Assembly (NCBI GenBank): GCA_036939355.1
Contig: JALLAP010000042.1
Span: 1 to 23,778 of the forward strand
Length of the DNA: 23,778 nt
Source of the DNA: Thalassiosira profunda
Taxonomy: Eukaryota; Bacillariophyta; Thalassiosirophyceae; Thalassiosirales; Thalassiosiraceae
Direction: 5' to 3'
Made by a program: the position numbers and the translations under genes. Shown one piece after another: positions 15,922-23,476 of this stretch. The notes under the pieces were generated by a model that did no database searches, had not been told where the DNA came from, and worked only from the letters and a program-made list of their open reading frames with translations. The first letter of the stretch is position 1, and every line of letters begins with the position of its first letter.

Positions 15922-18900
15922 TTTCGTATCGGAGTGGGACTTCTGCGATGGCTGAGCGGTTGAGAGGGTGGCTGACTCAGTCGTGGGCTTCACTTCAGAA
16001 GTCGAGGTGAGTGCTGTCGCCCTTTCATTTGGGTTGTTCGCTGGTTCATCAGCGAAGTGGGTGGTCTCGATTGTGTTGGTTTGGTCGAGGATTGGGACGA
16101 GTGTCGCTGGTGTCTCATCCAAGTTGTCTGTAGGCTCTGTGCCAGGGAGAGCGTCTTTGGATACTGTGTCGTGCCCAACTGCTGGGGTGGGCACTACTTC
16201 CATTTCGTCCGCATGATTGGTGCTCTCGATCATGTCCTCGTGATGGGTGAAGGTGGGGATGATCATGCACTCTCCACAACCACATTTGCAATCAGCACAC
16301 AGCAAGCTTGCTGTGTCATCATGATTTCCTGCGTCGTCGACGCGCAGGGGGGAACTGTTGGTCGTATCATCGTGCTCGAAGGCTGAGGAGGGAATCGCTG
16401 CCATTTCTTGTGAGTTTCCTGCAAATTCGTCTGTGGGGTGGGTGATGTCGATTGTATCTCCATTGAAGGCGAGAGTAGTGACCATTGTTTCTGGTGCATC
16501 GTTGGGCTCTGTGTGAAAAGGGTTGTCAACAGGCATTGCATGCTGCTGGAAGACTGAGGCGGGTATTGCTGCCATGTCTTCAGAGTTGCCTGTGAATTCG
16601 TCTTCTTTCTGAAGAGTGTCGTCGAAAGTAGGGGGAAGCACCATTGCTGATTCTTCTGAAGTATCTGTCGGCTTGGGGGCTGCATGTTTGAGAGAGGAGA
16701 TGGTTATGGCTGCCATCTCTTCCGAGTCGCCGATGAATTCGTTTGCAGGGCGGATTGGCTCGATGTCTGCTGCGAACTTGAGTGAGGAGATCGTTTTGGC
16801 TGCTCCGACTATGTTGTGTGTTGCCTCTCTAACGTCGCTTGGCTCGTTTCCAGCTGTGGTAGGGATCCCATACTGGTCCACGACTCCTGCTGGTGCGTTT
16901 GCCGTTGGTTGTGGAAGCATCATCTTTGTGCGCTCTTTCGTGGTGGGCTCAGGGTAACAGACACAGGCAAGTTTAAAGTTAGGATCGGCGATGGCAGAGG
17001 GCGTCGTACCGGGTGATGCTGCTATGGGTTGAGCGTCATCTGCTGGAGTTTCACGAGCACGCGTTCTGCGAGTGTCGTTGGGTGTTGACTTCTTGCGAGG
17101 TCGTTTTTTGGTGGGCAAGCTGTTGTCCACATCCATTGGGTCGTCGAAGGTATCGAGCGGAGGCATGTTTGGGTCGAGGGCTTGCTCCAGAGGAAACCAT
17201 GTGTTGGGTGTGGAAGGGCCTTCTTCTTCTGGCTCTATCTTGATGGGCGTGCCATCGTCGGCTTGTAGGTAAGGGAAGGGGGGGAGGGCGCCAGGAAGTC
17301 TGACGCTTCTTGGATGGATCTTGGAGAACTCTGTGTTGTCGCTTGCTCGAATGACTGTGTAGCTCACGACGTATCCTTTTCTTCTGTGGGAGCACTTGAT
17401 TTCTCCTTCTTTCCATCCAGCCATGAAGAGCAGTTCTACTGAGGTTCCCTTCTTGTGGAACTGAAAGCAGGCTGTCGGGTCTTCGCTTGTGTCGTAGGAG
17501 TCGATGGCGTCAACGAAGCCAATAAGCTGAGGAGCATCGATGGCGTAAGTGGTCCAACGGTTAGTGCATAGGACCAGGTCATCCTTGAAATCCCATATTG
17601 AGAATTCGCCATTGTTGATGTCAGGCACTTCGTCTGACAGGAGTTTATTCAGTTCTCGCCAGGTGGTGTCTCCATTTTTGATGCAGATGCTCTTGGGGTT
17701 TATTAGGTTGATGGAGAGGCCGTTGAGGATGCCTTCTGAGAATCCGATGCAGTAGGACGAAATTTTGCCTAGTGTGACGTTCACCCAGAGGACGTTGCCT
17801 GAGAACCACTTCTTGTTTCTAAACACGTCGACTTCGAGTCCGACTTCGAGGTGTTCGAACGATTCAGGACATGGGCTTGGGAGGCTTTCGTTCAGTAGAT
17901 CTCTTGTGGGGTCTGTGTTGAAGAAGACACGACCGAGTGTGGGCGAGATTCTGTCAGAGTATTCGGTGGGTTCGTTAGAGTTGTCGGAGTCGTCCGACTC
18001 CGACAGGTGAGAGGACATGTGTTCAATGTGGTTATCAAGCAGCTTGTCTGAGTGTCCAGGTTTTGGCGCTAAATCTTCTGTTCCCAGGAGGATTGGGCTC
18101 AGGGTGGATGTCGAAGTGGCGTCTGTGTTGGTCTCATTATTGTTGGAGTTGTCAGTGTCGTGGGCGAGGGGCTGGCCCTCCATTTCAGGTTGGTTGGTGG
18201 TTGTTGTAAGCAAGGGCGGAGCGCTGCTGTTGGAAGTGGAACGTTCTTGAGCGTTGTTCTTGTCGGTTGCTGGTGTCACCGGTTGGTAGAGCGTGGGCGT
18301 GAGTAGAATTGGGCTCATATTAGAGGGGCTGTCGCTCTCGTGGGAGGAGTGCTCGGGCTTGAGGTCATCCGAGTCGAGTAACGTTGGGCTGGCGGGAGGT
18401 GAGGAGGAATGATCGTCCCTAGGTTCTTGGGGGTAATTGGAGTTGCTCTGGGAGTTCGCCTCCTTCGATTCTTGGTAGATTTGGAGAGTCACTCGTTCTG
18501 GGTGGTATTCTGCGAGAGGAAACAAGTCAGAGCGAGTGTTCTTCTCAGGGGCAGGGTTAGAGGGTTGTTCATTGTTGGGATCCCACAGGTGGCGAGGTGA
18601 GGCAGTGGTGAGTTCCTTGGTGGGTTGATTCTTGTGGTTGTCGAGCATTGCCTGGACAAGTAGCGCATCTTCTTCGTCGTACTGGTTAGCGCGTGCCTTG
18701 GCAGATGCTATAGTGGTGTGTATCTTCGCTTCTTTGGCTGAGACTTGAGTTTCAGGGTTTGGGTTGTCGTCGAAGAGGCGTGTTGGCTGTACTGTTGGGG
18801 CCTTAGTTTTGGTGAGGCGGTCGAGGTCTTGTTCTTGTGATTGAGTGTCTTTTTCTTGAGATTGAGCGGCTTCACCAGCCTCTCTCTGTTTGTGAGCAGG

Positions 18901-20463
18901 TCCTGCGCGAGTCGCCGGTAAGGCTCCCGCGTCTTTGTGGTCTTGAGGAAGAGGAGCACGAGTCGCTGGTAAAGCTCCCGTGTCGTCCTTGCACTCATCA
19001 GTGTGTTTCTTGGGCTGTTCTGGGTGATGTTCTGTGTTAGATGTGGTGTTGGCCGAGCTCTCGAGGTGTATCTTCGCATCACTAGCTGAGTCTGCCAGTG
19101 CAGGTGGAGTTTTGGAAGGGCCTTCCACCGCGTCGATGGCTGTGGTGTTCGCTTTTGGAGCGGGTGTAAGGTACAACTGTGGTTCAAGCTGGGACGTTGG
19201 GCTGGTTGTTACAGCTTTGGGAAGAGGCTCGTCTCCGAGTGGGGTGGCTGTCTTGTGTGTTTGCTGGCCCAGCTCGGTGAGGTAAGTCTTGAGGGCTTGT
19301 GTCTTGGTGTGATCAATGGTGTATGGCTCCTTGGAGAAGCCAATCGTAGTCAGCTGTTCCTTCAGGGCGTGCGTCTTGAATTGGTCGATGGTGTAGTGCT
19401 TTCCATCTTCGAGGAAGGTCGTCTCGAGTTGTGTCGAGGGCTTGTAACTGTTGGTCTTGGTCAGTTGGGCCTTGAGGTCGTTCTTCTTGGTGAGCGGGGC
19501 TGCGTCGAGTTTGGCGTTTTGGTGGATCTTCGTCTCAGGAGGAGTCGAGTTCTTGGAGTGCGTGCTTGGGGGGGGTTCTTGATCTGGCGGGGCGTGCTTG
19601 GCTTCGTCGGTGGATGCCTTCGCCTTCGAGCACAAAGCTTTGGTAGGCTGGTTGGTGCCACTGTCCGCTGGGTTGATGTGGAGGGTGGAGGTTGATGTGT
19701 TGGAGTGATTGGTCTTGGTCAGTTGGGCCTTGAGGTCGTTCTTCTTAGTGGGTGGAGCTGCGTCGAACCTGGTGTCTTGTTGGATCTTCGTCTCAGGATG
19801 AGTCGAGTTCTTGGAGAGCGGGCTTGGGGGGCATTCTTGGCTGGGTGGGGAGTACTTGGAGGTGTCATTAAGACACGTCGCTTCGTGCGAGTGCAGAAGT
19901 GTGGTGGACGCGTTGGTGATGCTTCCTGTCGCGAGTTGGGCCTTGAGGACGTTCTTCTTGGTGGGCGGGGCTGCGTCGAACCTGGTGTTTTGTTGGATCT
20001 TAGTCTCGAGCGGGGTCGAGTTCTTGGAGCGCGTACTTGGAGGGCGTTCTTGGCTGGACAAGGTGGTGTCCTTGGAGACGTCGCTAGAGCTCTTCGATTC
20101 GGGCATGCCCGGGGCTTTGGTAGGCGTGGTGGTGCCGCTGCCTGCTGGGCTTGTTTCGATCGAGCTGGAGGAGTTTCCTGTGGCCAGGTGGTGATTGGCG
20201 GTGGAGCTTGTCGGACTGGTACTTTTGGAGGAGAATTCCTGAGTGCCGGGTATGGTGGGGCCGGTATTGGTCGAAGAGGAAGACACGCTCGTGTTGTCTG
20301 AGGGAAGGGGTCGTGCGAGTCCGCGCGTCGTCGCCATGCGTCGCGTTACGACCCCTGTGTCGGCTGTACGTCCGTTGCGAAGGGTGGAGGTGGATCTGCC
20401 ATTGGAGTTGTTGCTCTTGGCGTCGCCCTGAGAGAGGTGCCGGGAGGCACTCCTGAGTATCAT
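15919..20463 (-). CDS. ORF1: large disordered protein with SAP-like repeats and Tudor/SH3-like segments
   Basis: I place the start at the ATG at 20463 (context CCCGCCATGA), giving 1514 residues (first residues MILRSASRHLSQG). The frame stays open upstream to a TTG at 22368, with the first ATG at 22272. The protein is rich in Ser, Thr, Pro and Lys. Three ~75-85-residue repeats (about 140-340) contain KKND/VLKAQL, and two related helices follow (ALKEQLTTIGFSKEP, ALKTYLTELGQQT). These resemble SAP DNA-binding motifs, but weakly. Residues about 865-1065 form the one clearly globular part, resembling Tudor/agenet or SH3 folds (GLEVDVFRNKKWFSGNVLW; VELLFMAGWKEGEI ... HPRSVRLPG). The C-terminus carries repeats with EMAAI and a Cys cluster (CADCKCGCGEC). 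A chromatin- or nucleic-acid-binding role is plausible but inferred. Confidence 0.7.
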   Translation of the reverse strand: MILRSASRHLSQGDAKSNNSNGRSTSTLRNGRTADTGVVTRRMATTRGLARPLPSDNTSVSSSSTNTGPTIPGTQEFSSKSTSPTSSTANHHLATGNSSSSIETSPAGSGTTTPTKAPGMPESKSSSDVSKDTTLSSQERPPSTRSKNSTPLETKIQQNTRFDAAPPTKKNVLKAQLATGSITNASTTLLHSHEATCLNDTSKYSPPSQECPPSPLSKNSTHPETKIQQDTRFDAAPPTKKNDLKAQLTKTNHSNTSTSTLHINPADSGTNQPTKALCSKAKASTDEAKHAPPDQEPPPSTHSKNSTPPETKIHQNAKLDAAPLTKKNDLKAQLTKTNSYKPSTQLETTFLEDGKHYTIDQFKTHALKEQLTTIGFSKEPYTIDHTKTQALKTYLTELGQQTHKTATPLGDEPLPKAVTTSPTSQLEPQLYLTPAPKANTTAIDAVEGPSKTPPALADSASDAKIHLESSANTTSNTEHHPEQPKKHTDECKDDTGALPATRAPLPQDHKDAGALPATRAGPAHKQREAGEAAQSQEKDTQSQEQDLDRLTKTKAPTVQPTRLFDDNPNPETQVSAKEAKIHTTIASAKARANQYDEEDALLVQAMLDNHKNQPTKELTTASPRHLWDPNNEQPSNPAPEKNTRSDLFPLAEYHPERVTLQIYQESKEANSQSNSNYPQEPRDDHSSSPPASPTLLDSDDLKPEHSSHESDSPSNMSPILLTPTLYQPVTPATDKNNAQERSTSNSSAPPLLTTTTNQPEMEGQPLAHDTDNSNNNETNTDATSTSTLSPILLGTEDLAPKPGHSDKLLDNHIEHMSSHLSESDDSDNSNEPTEYSDRISPTLGRVFFNTDPTRDLLNESLPSPCPESFEHLEVGLEVDVFRNKKWFSGNVLWVNVTLGKISSYCIGFSEGILNGLSINLINPKSICIKNGDTTWRELNKLLSDEVPDINNGEFSIWDFKDDLVLCTNRWTTYAIDAPQLIGFVDAIDSYDTSEDPTACFQFHKKGTSVELLFMAGWKEGEIKCSHRRKGYVVSYTVIRASDNTEFSKIHPRSVRLPGALPPFPYLQADDGTPIKIEPEEEGPSTPNTWFPLEQALDPNMPPLDTFDDPMDVDNSLPTKKRPRKKSTPNDTRRTRARETPADDAQPIAASPGTTPSAIADPNFKLACVCYPEPTTKERTKMMLPQPTANAPAGVVDQYGIPTTAGNEPSDVREATHNIVGAAKTISSLKFAADIEPIRPANEFIGDSEEMAAITISSLKHAAPKPTDTSEESAMVLPPTFDDTLQKEDEFTGNSEDMAAIPASVFQQHAMPVDNPFHTEPNDAPETMVTTLAFNGDTIDITHPTDEFAGNSQEMAAIPSSAFEHDDTTNSSPLRVDDAGNHDDTASLLCADCKCGCGECMIIPTFTHHEDMIESTNHADEMEVVPTPAVGHDTVSKDALPGTEPTDNLDETPATLVPILDQTNTIETTHFADEPANNPNERATALTSTSEVKPTTESATLSTAQPSQKSHSDTK
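16380..16800 (-). repeat. EFxGxSEEMAAI repeats near the ORF1 C-terminus
   Basis: Three copies of a ~55-65-residue unit contain (N/D)EF-x-G-(D/N)-S-(E/Q)-(E/D)-MAAI followed by a short helix ending in H-A or H-D. A fourth, degenerate copy (ADEMEVVPTPAVGHD) lies after a Cys-rich cluster near 16265-16300. The copies are diverged but clearly related at protein level. No known motif comes to mind. Confidence 0.65.
17265..17880 (-). other. Tudor/agenet- or SH3-like region of ORF1
   Basis: This stretch encodes the most protein-like part of ORF1, with hydrophobic and aromatic residues spaced as in beta-barrel chromatin readers. The first segment starts HLEVGLEVDVF and contains KKWFSGNV. The second has GTSVELLFMAGWKEGEI and ends IHPRSVRLPG, as in domains with G-x2-V then W-x-G-x-V/I and a closing V-R-L. 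Assignment is by pattern only; a structure prediction would be decisive. Confidence 0.4.
17982..18005. repeat. 24-nt near-perfect palindrome in ORF1
   Basis: Eleven bases (TGTCGGAGTCG) are followed by TC and then their exact reverse complement. It lies inside the codons of a Ser-Asp-rich tract. The simplest reading is codon-level coincidence in low-complexity sequence, since SDDSD codons are self-complementary, but an RNA hairpin is possible. Confidence 0.5.
19440..20065 (-). repeat. Three in-frame repeats in ORF1 (KKNDLKAQL module)
   Basis: Similar DNA blocks of about 125 bp begin near 19453, 19711 and 19930 on the plus strand, separated by less conserved sequence. Each encodes SKNST-x-(L/H/P)-ETKI followed by (F/L)DAAP-(L/P)-TKKN-x-LKAQL. 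The first two blocks share long identical runs. Conservation is highest over the KKN-LKAQL segment, suggesting selection on that motif. Confidence 0.8.
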
Positions 20464-22272
20464 GGCGGGGAAGTTGGAGAGGGTTGGGTGATGGTAGAGG
20501 GAGGTTGTTGTTTGAGGATGGGGAAGTCGAATTATGGGAGGAGGTTGTGTGTGGTGCAGCAGGGAGGTTGCGTCCTGTTTGCAGTTCTCAAGTTTGTCCC
20601 TTGAAGTTTGGTTGGGTTCTGCACGAAGTGTCTCCAATTCAGAGCAATTGAGATGGTTTAGTGGTGCTCTCGAGGGACATTGGGCGGTGATGTTGAGCAG
20701 ATGATTGGAGGGTGGATATGCGCTGGAAGCTAGCGCTCCAGGTCGGTCATTGCCTCTTCTTCTGCGTGAATCGAAGATTGCGTGCATTTTTCGTTGTTTC
20801 TTCAAAACAGGGGACATAAGATGCATCTGAGGAGCCTCGAGGTGGTCGAGGGCGGTATATCTCGTCGAGATTTGTGTAGCGAAAGCTAGTGGTTTGGGCT
20901 TCGAGTTCTCATATTTGTGACATGCATCGAAGATTGCGTGCAGTATTTGCAATGTCTCGGGGTCGATGGGAGGAACAGGGGTCATAAGATGCCTCGGAAG
21001 GGTCTCGAGGTGCTCGAGGGCGGTATATTTCGTCGAGTTTGGTGTAGCGAAAGCTAGAGGTTTGGGCTTCGAGTTCTCATATTGATGACATGCATCGAAG
21101 ATTGCGTGCAGTATTTGCAATGTCTCGGGGTCGATGGTTGCTTGAAGTGAAACCATATGTTCGAGGGCGGTGATGTTGGGCAGATGATTGGTCTGGTGAG
21201 ATGTAGAGTTTGTTAGTGACCAGAAGATTGCACGCTGCATTTGATGTGCCTCGAAATCGATGATTGCTTGAAGCGAAACGTGTATTCCAGGAAGTTCGAG
21301 GGCGGTAATGATGGGCAGGTGATTGCTCTGTTGTGCAGCGTTTGTTAGTGGTTGGAGAAGGGAACGCGCTTCGATATGAACTGCCCCTGCCACTCTTTCG
21401 TGTGTCTTAAATTCGGTGTTTTTGGCAGTTGAATGTGGCAGATGAGGAGAGTCATTTGCCATCATGACTCTTGCAAAGCGAAGTAGTTGGGGGTGTGATC
21501 CTTCTGTTGTTGCGTGTAGGAAAGATACCAGTCTTTTTCGACGGTCATGCGATGTTTGCAAATGGGAATCAGTATGGAGGAGGATGCCAGATGCAAACTT
21601 CCTCTGGGTTGTATGAGCATCTCTTGGGATGCAAGTGCCGCAAGCATGTAGGGGAATTCGCATCGAATGCAAATGTATGGGGCATTGGTGACGAACGTTC
21701 TCAGGAGAAGGGTTAGGAGGGGGGGCGCGCCAAAAAATTGCGGGCGAGGTGCGTGGGTGCCATGTTGGGGAGGGCAATGGGTTCTCGGTTGGGGAGGGAA
21801 GTGGTTGTCCGTCGTGGTAGGAGGAGGTCTCGTGAATGGATGGTGTTGTTGATAAATGGACCGTGGGGGCTGTCTGGTGGTGACTGAAGTGTGTAGGGAG
21901 CCGTGGGGTGTTTTTCTGTTGGTGTCGTCGACGAGGGACGAAGTCCGCGGTGTTGGCGTCGATAGAGCCGATGCCGACGATCTTGGATGTAATACATCCG
22001 CCGTGGTCTTCTTGCTGGAGCAGGAAGGGGCGCGAGTGCTGTTGCTCGCGAAATGCCGTGGTATTTATTGAGCTTTGCTTGATGCGCATGCTCATAGAAG
22101 GGGTGTGTGTGCTATGTAAGATAACACAGAATAGCCAGTAGACAGCCGTTTTCCATCGTTTTCGACACCAGTGTCGCCAACCTATGTCCCATCGACCGCC
22201 AGCGACCTCTGTAGCCGACACGTGTTGGTCGGCATGGGTGCCACGGCCCGTGATGGTGACGTTGGCCAACAT
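20464..22272 (-). other. 5' region of the element upstream of ORF1: leader or additional coding sequence
   Basis: About 1.8 kb is open in the ORF1 frame. The part upstream of the tandem repeats (about 21400-22272) looks like chance translation, rich in His, Arg and Ser with no compact segments, although ATGs exist at 22272 and further in. It may be the 5' untranslated region and promoter, or an extended ORF1 N-terminus. The repeat array inside it keeps a period that is a multiple of three, which mildly favours coding. Confidence 0.45.
20660..21345. repeat. Diverged tandem repeats, 168-bp core period
   Basis: The two best copies are about 20841-21008 and 21009-21176. Landmarks CGGTATAT (20853 and 21021) and CATGCATCGA (20921 and 21089) are each exactly 168 bp apart. 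More diverged copies with GAGGGCGGTGATGTTGGGCAG-like sequence lie on both sides (near 20690, 21165 and 21300). In the ORF1 frame each core copy encodes 56 residues (TALEHLE ... LQILHAIFDACH(Q/K)YENSKPKPLAFAT). Tandem 5' monomers act as promoters in some LINEs, so a regulatory role is possible. Confidence 0.85.
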
Positions 22273-22594
22273 TGTTAGGTGGGAGGGACAGGCAAAGGTG
22301 TGGTTTGAGATTAGCGGAGAAGAGAGGAGAAGACGGAGGGATCGACGCGCAAAATGCAGGGAAGTCAAGGCGTCTTGTGAGAAGGATCGCTGATCATCAC
22401 TGCCCCATTACTGCCGCTCTGGTCGTGAAATTTGCGCTCACTCTCCAATTCTCCGAGAGCGACCACTCCTCTGCTCAATGGGACGACCGACCGGCCCGTG
22501 CAGGATGCGTCCGCACTTCTACCTGTCATGTTGCATGTGGAAATAAGCGGCTCACTTTTTGGGTGCCCGCTCATCGCGAATTGCAACTTTTCCC
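22273..22594. other. Junction between the element and the host gene
   Basis: This 322-bp stretch lies between the first possible ATG of the leftward element and the ATG of the rightward host gene. Base composition shifts here from the ~50% GC of the element to the GC-rich host. It presumably holds the element's 5' end and the host promoter. I found no clear TATA box, no target-site duplication matching the left flank, and no RNA gene. A purine-rich run (about 22315-22340) is present. Confidence 0.5.
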
Positions 22595-23476
22595 ATGACG
22601 TACTCCTTCCAGCCGGTGACGCCCGACGCACGGCATCGCGCCGCCCGCGCGCGACGCTCGTCCCTCGACGATTGCGCGGGCGGCGGGTTCCACTTTGGCA
22701 TCGACGAGGCCACCGCCCTCCGGAGCTTCGATGCCGACGACGATCGTCGAGAGCACATCATGTGCACTCAACAGTGCAGCGCGCCTCGGCCGTCACCTCG
22801 CGCGTCGAAGATGACGCGGCCGCCTCCGCCTCGGCAAGAGGCGCAAGTGATCACCGACGAGAGCGCCCACGGTGGCGACGACGAGGGGCATCATCCATCG
22901 CGGCCGCCATCCTTCGATGATTGGCATCGCCGAGAAATCTCTGCCAACTTTGGAAGCAACAGGGGCGGCGCCCCGAGCTACGACAACTGGCCTCGCTCGC
23001 CCGCGCCGCTCGAGCGCACGAGGGCCTCGCCGCAGTCGGCGCATCATCACCCGGGCGTCGTTCGCCGCGATAGGAGCGTCGCGTCCCTCGCGCTTGGTTC
23101 GGTCCCACTCCAGACGATGGCCCCGGCCCCGGCCCCGGCCGGGCCGGCGCCGGCGACAGAACACGCATCCCACCTCTCGTTCCTCGCGGCCATGGGCCAA
23201 TCCCAGCGATCGCGGAGCCGCGTCGACGTCCATTGCAACGACGAGCTCCGGTGCCGGATGGACGAATCCGACGCGACGCGGACGGCCCTGATGAAATGGG
23301 CGCGCGGCGCGTTGAAAGGAGGGGGCGCCGTCCCCGGCCCGCTGCGCAAGGGCGGCGCTCAAAGAGCGATGGCGCCATTTCCGTCGCATTCGCCTCGTTT
23401 CTATTCCAGGACTGCGCAGTTCACGCCTCTCAGCGACAGAAGGTGGGAGCATTGGATGAGTGTACGGCACGAGTAA
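22595..23476 (+). CDS. Hypothetical GC-rich host protein, function unknown
   Basis: From the ATG at 22595 (MTYSFQPVTPDAR) this is 293 residues ending in TAA. A longer frame opens at a TTG at 22559, but the ATG is preferred. The protein is rich in Arg, Ala, Pro and Ser and mostly disordered. Two related motifs, PSFDDWHRRE and PSYDNWPRS, sit near residues 105 and 130, and an FDADDDRRE acidic patch lies near 45. There is an Ala-Pro run (APAPAPAGPAPA) and a possibly folded C-terminus (MDESDATRTALMKWARGALKGG, then RRWEHWMSVRHE). I recognise no family. Strong G/C at third positions, unlike the neighbouring element frames, supports a genuine host gene. No intron is needed to keep it open. It is head-to-head with the element, whose insertion could have altered its upstream region. 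Confidence 0.65.
   Translation: MTYSFQPVTPDARHRAARARRSSLDDCAGGGFHFGIDEATALRSFDADDDRREHIMCTQQCSAPRPSPRASKMTRPPPPRQEAQVITDESAHGGDDEGHHPSRPPSFDDWHRREISANFGSNRGGAPSYDNWPRSPAPLERTRASPQSAHHHPGVVRRDRSVASLALGSVPLQTMAPAPAPAGPAPATEHASHLSFLAAMGQSQRSRSRVDVHCNDELRCRMDESDATRTALMKWARGALKGGGAVPGPLRKGGAQRAMAPFPSHSPRFYSRTAQFTPLSDRRWEHWMSVRHE
23119..23140. repeat. (GGCCCC)n short tandem repeat in the host gene
   Basis: About three and a half GGCCCC units encode alternating Ala-Pro in the host protein. This is a likely length-variable microsatellite inside coding sequence. Confidence 0.8.

Larger units (their letters stand above)
56..22272 (-). mobile_element. Candidate giant (~22 kb) multi-ORF non-LTR retrotransposon, restriction-like-endonuclease type
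   Basis: Six long co-oriented minus-strand frames fill this interval with almost no spacing. The last encodes a reverse transcriptase followed by a CCHC knuckle and a restriction-like endonuclease, the order used by R2/R4/NeSL-type non-LTR elements. Zinc fingers lie immediately upstream of the polymerase, as in R2-type proteins. No long terminal repeats, integrase, protease, RNase H or apurinic endonuclease were recognised. A microsatellite lies just after the last stop. The right boundary is uncertain: composition changes to GC-rich host sequence between about 22270 and 22590, and I could not identify target-site duplications. Known R2-like elements are several kb long, so the large 5' ORFs are the unusual part. 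ORF1-ORF3 could instead be an older gene or a second element next to the polymerase unit, although spacing, strand and frame continuity argue for one transcription unit. Confidence 0.65.

Noticed and set aside
19255..20301. Long plus-strand frames antisense to the ORF1 repeats
   Set aside because: They arise because the minus-strand repeats are in-frame and stop-poor. The translations are Gly/Val/Leu/Arg repeats mirroring the sense repeats.
20660..21345. CRISPR-like array
   Set aside because: Units are about 168 bp, diverged and adjacent, with no short identical repeats separated by unique spacers, and the context is eukaryotic.
56..22272. LTR retrotransposon, Polinton/Maverick or endogenous giant virus
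   Set aside because: No terminal repeats, integrase, aspartic protease, DNA polymerase B, ATPase or recognised capsid genes were found. The polymerase type and nuclease argue against all three.
20464..22368. Annotating ORF1 from the far upstream codon at 22368
   Set aside because: That codon is TTG, and the upstream translation does not look protein-like. The ATG at 20463 has a better context and begins a more protein-like sequence.
22559..22594. N-terminal extension of the host protein from a TTG codon
   Set aside because: An in-frame ATG at 22595 is available and the extra twelve codons show no special features.
22793..23470. Minus-strand open frames opposite the host gene
   Set aside because: They result from high GC content suppressing stops. 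Their translations are Arg/Gly-rich with no pattern, while the plus frame has a good ATG and sensible composition.
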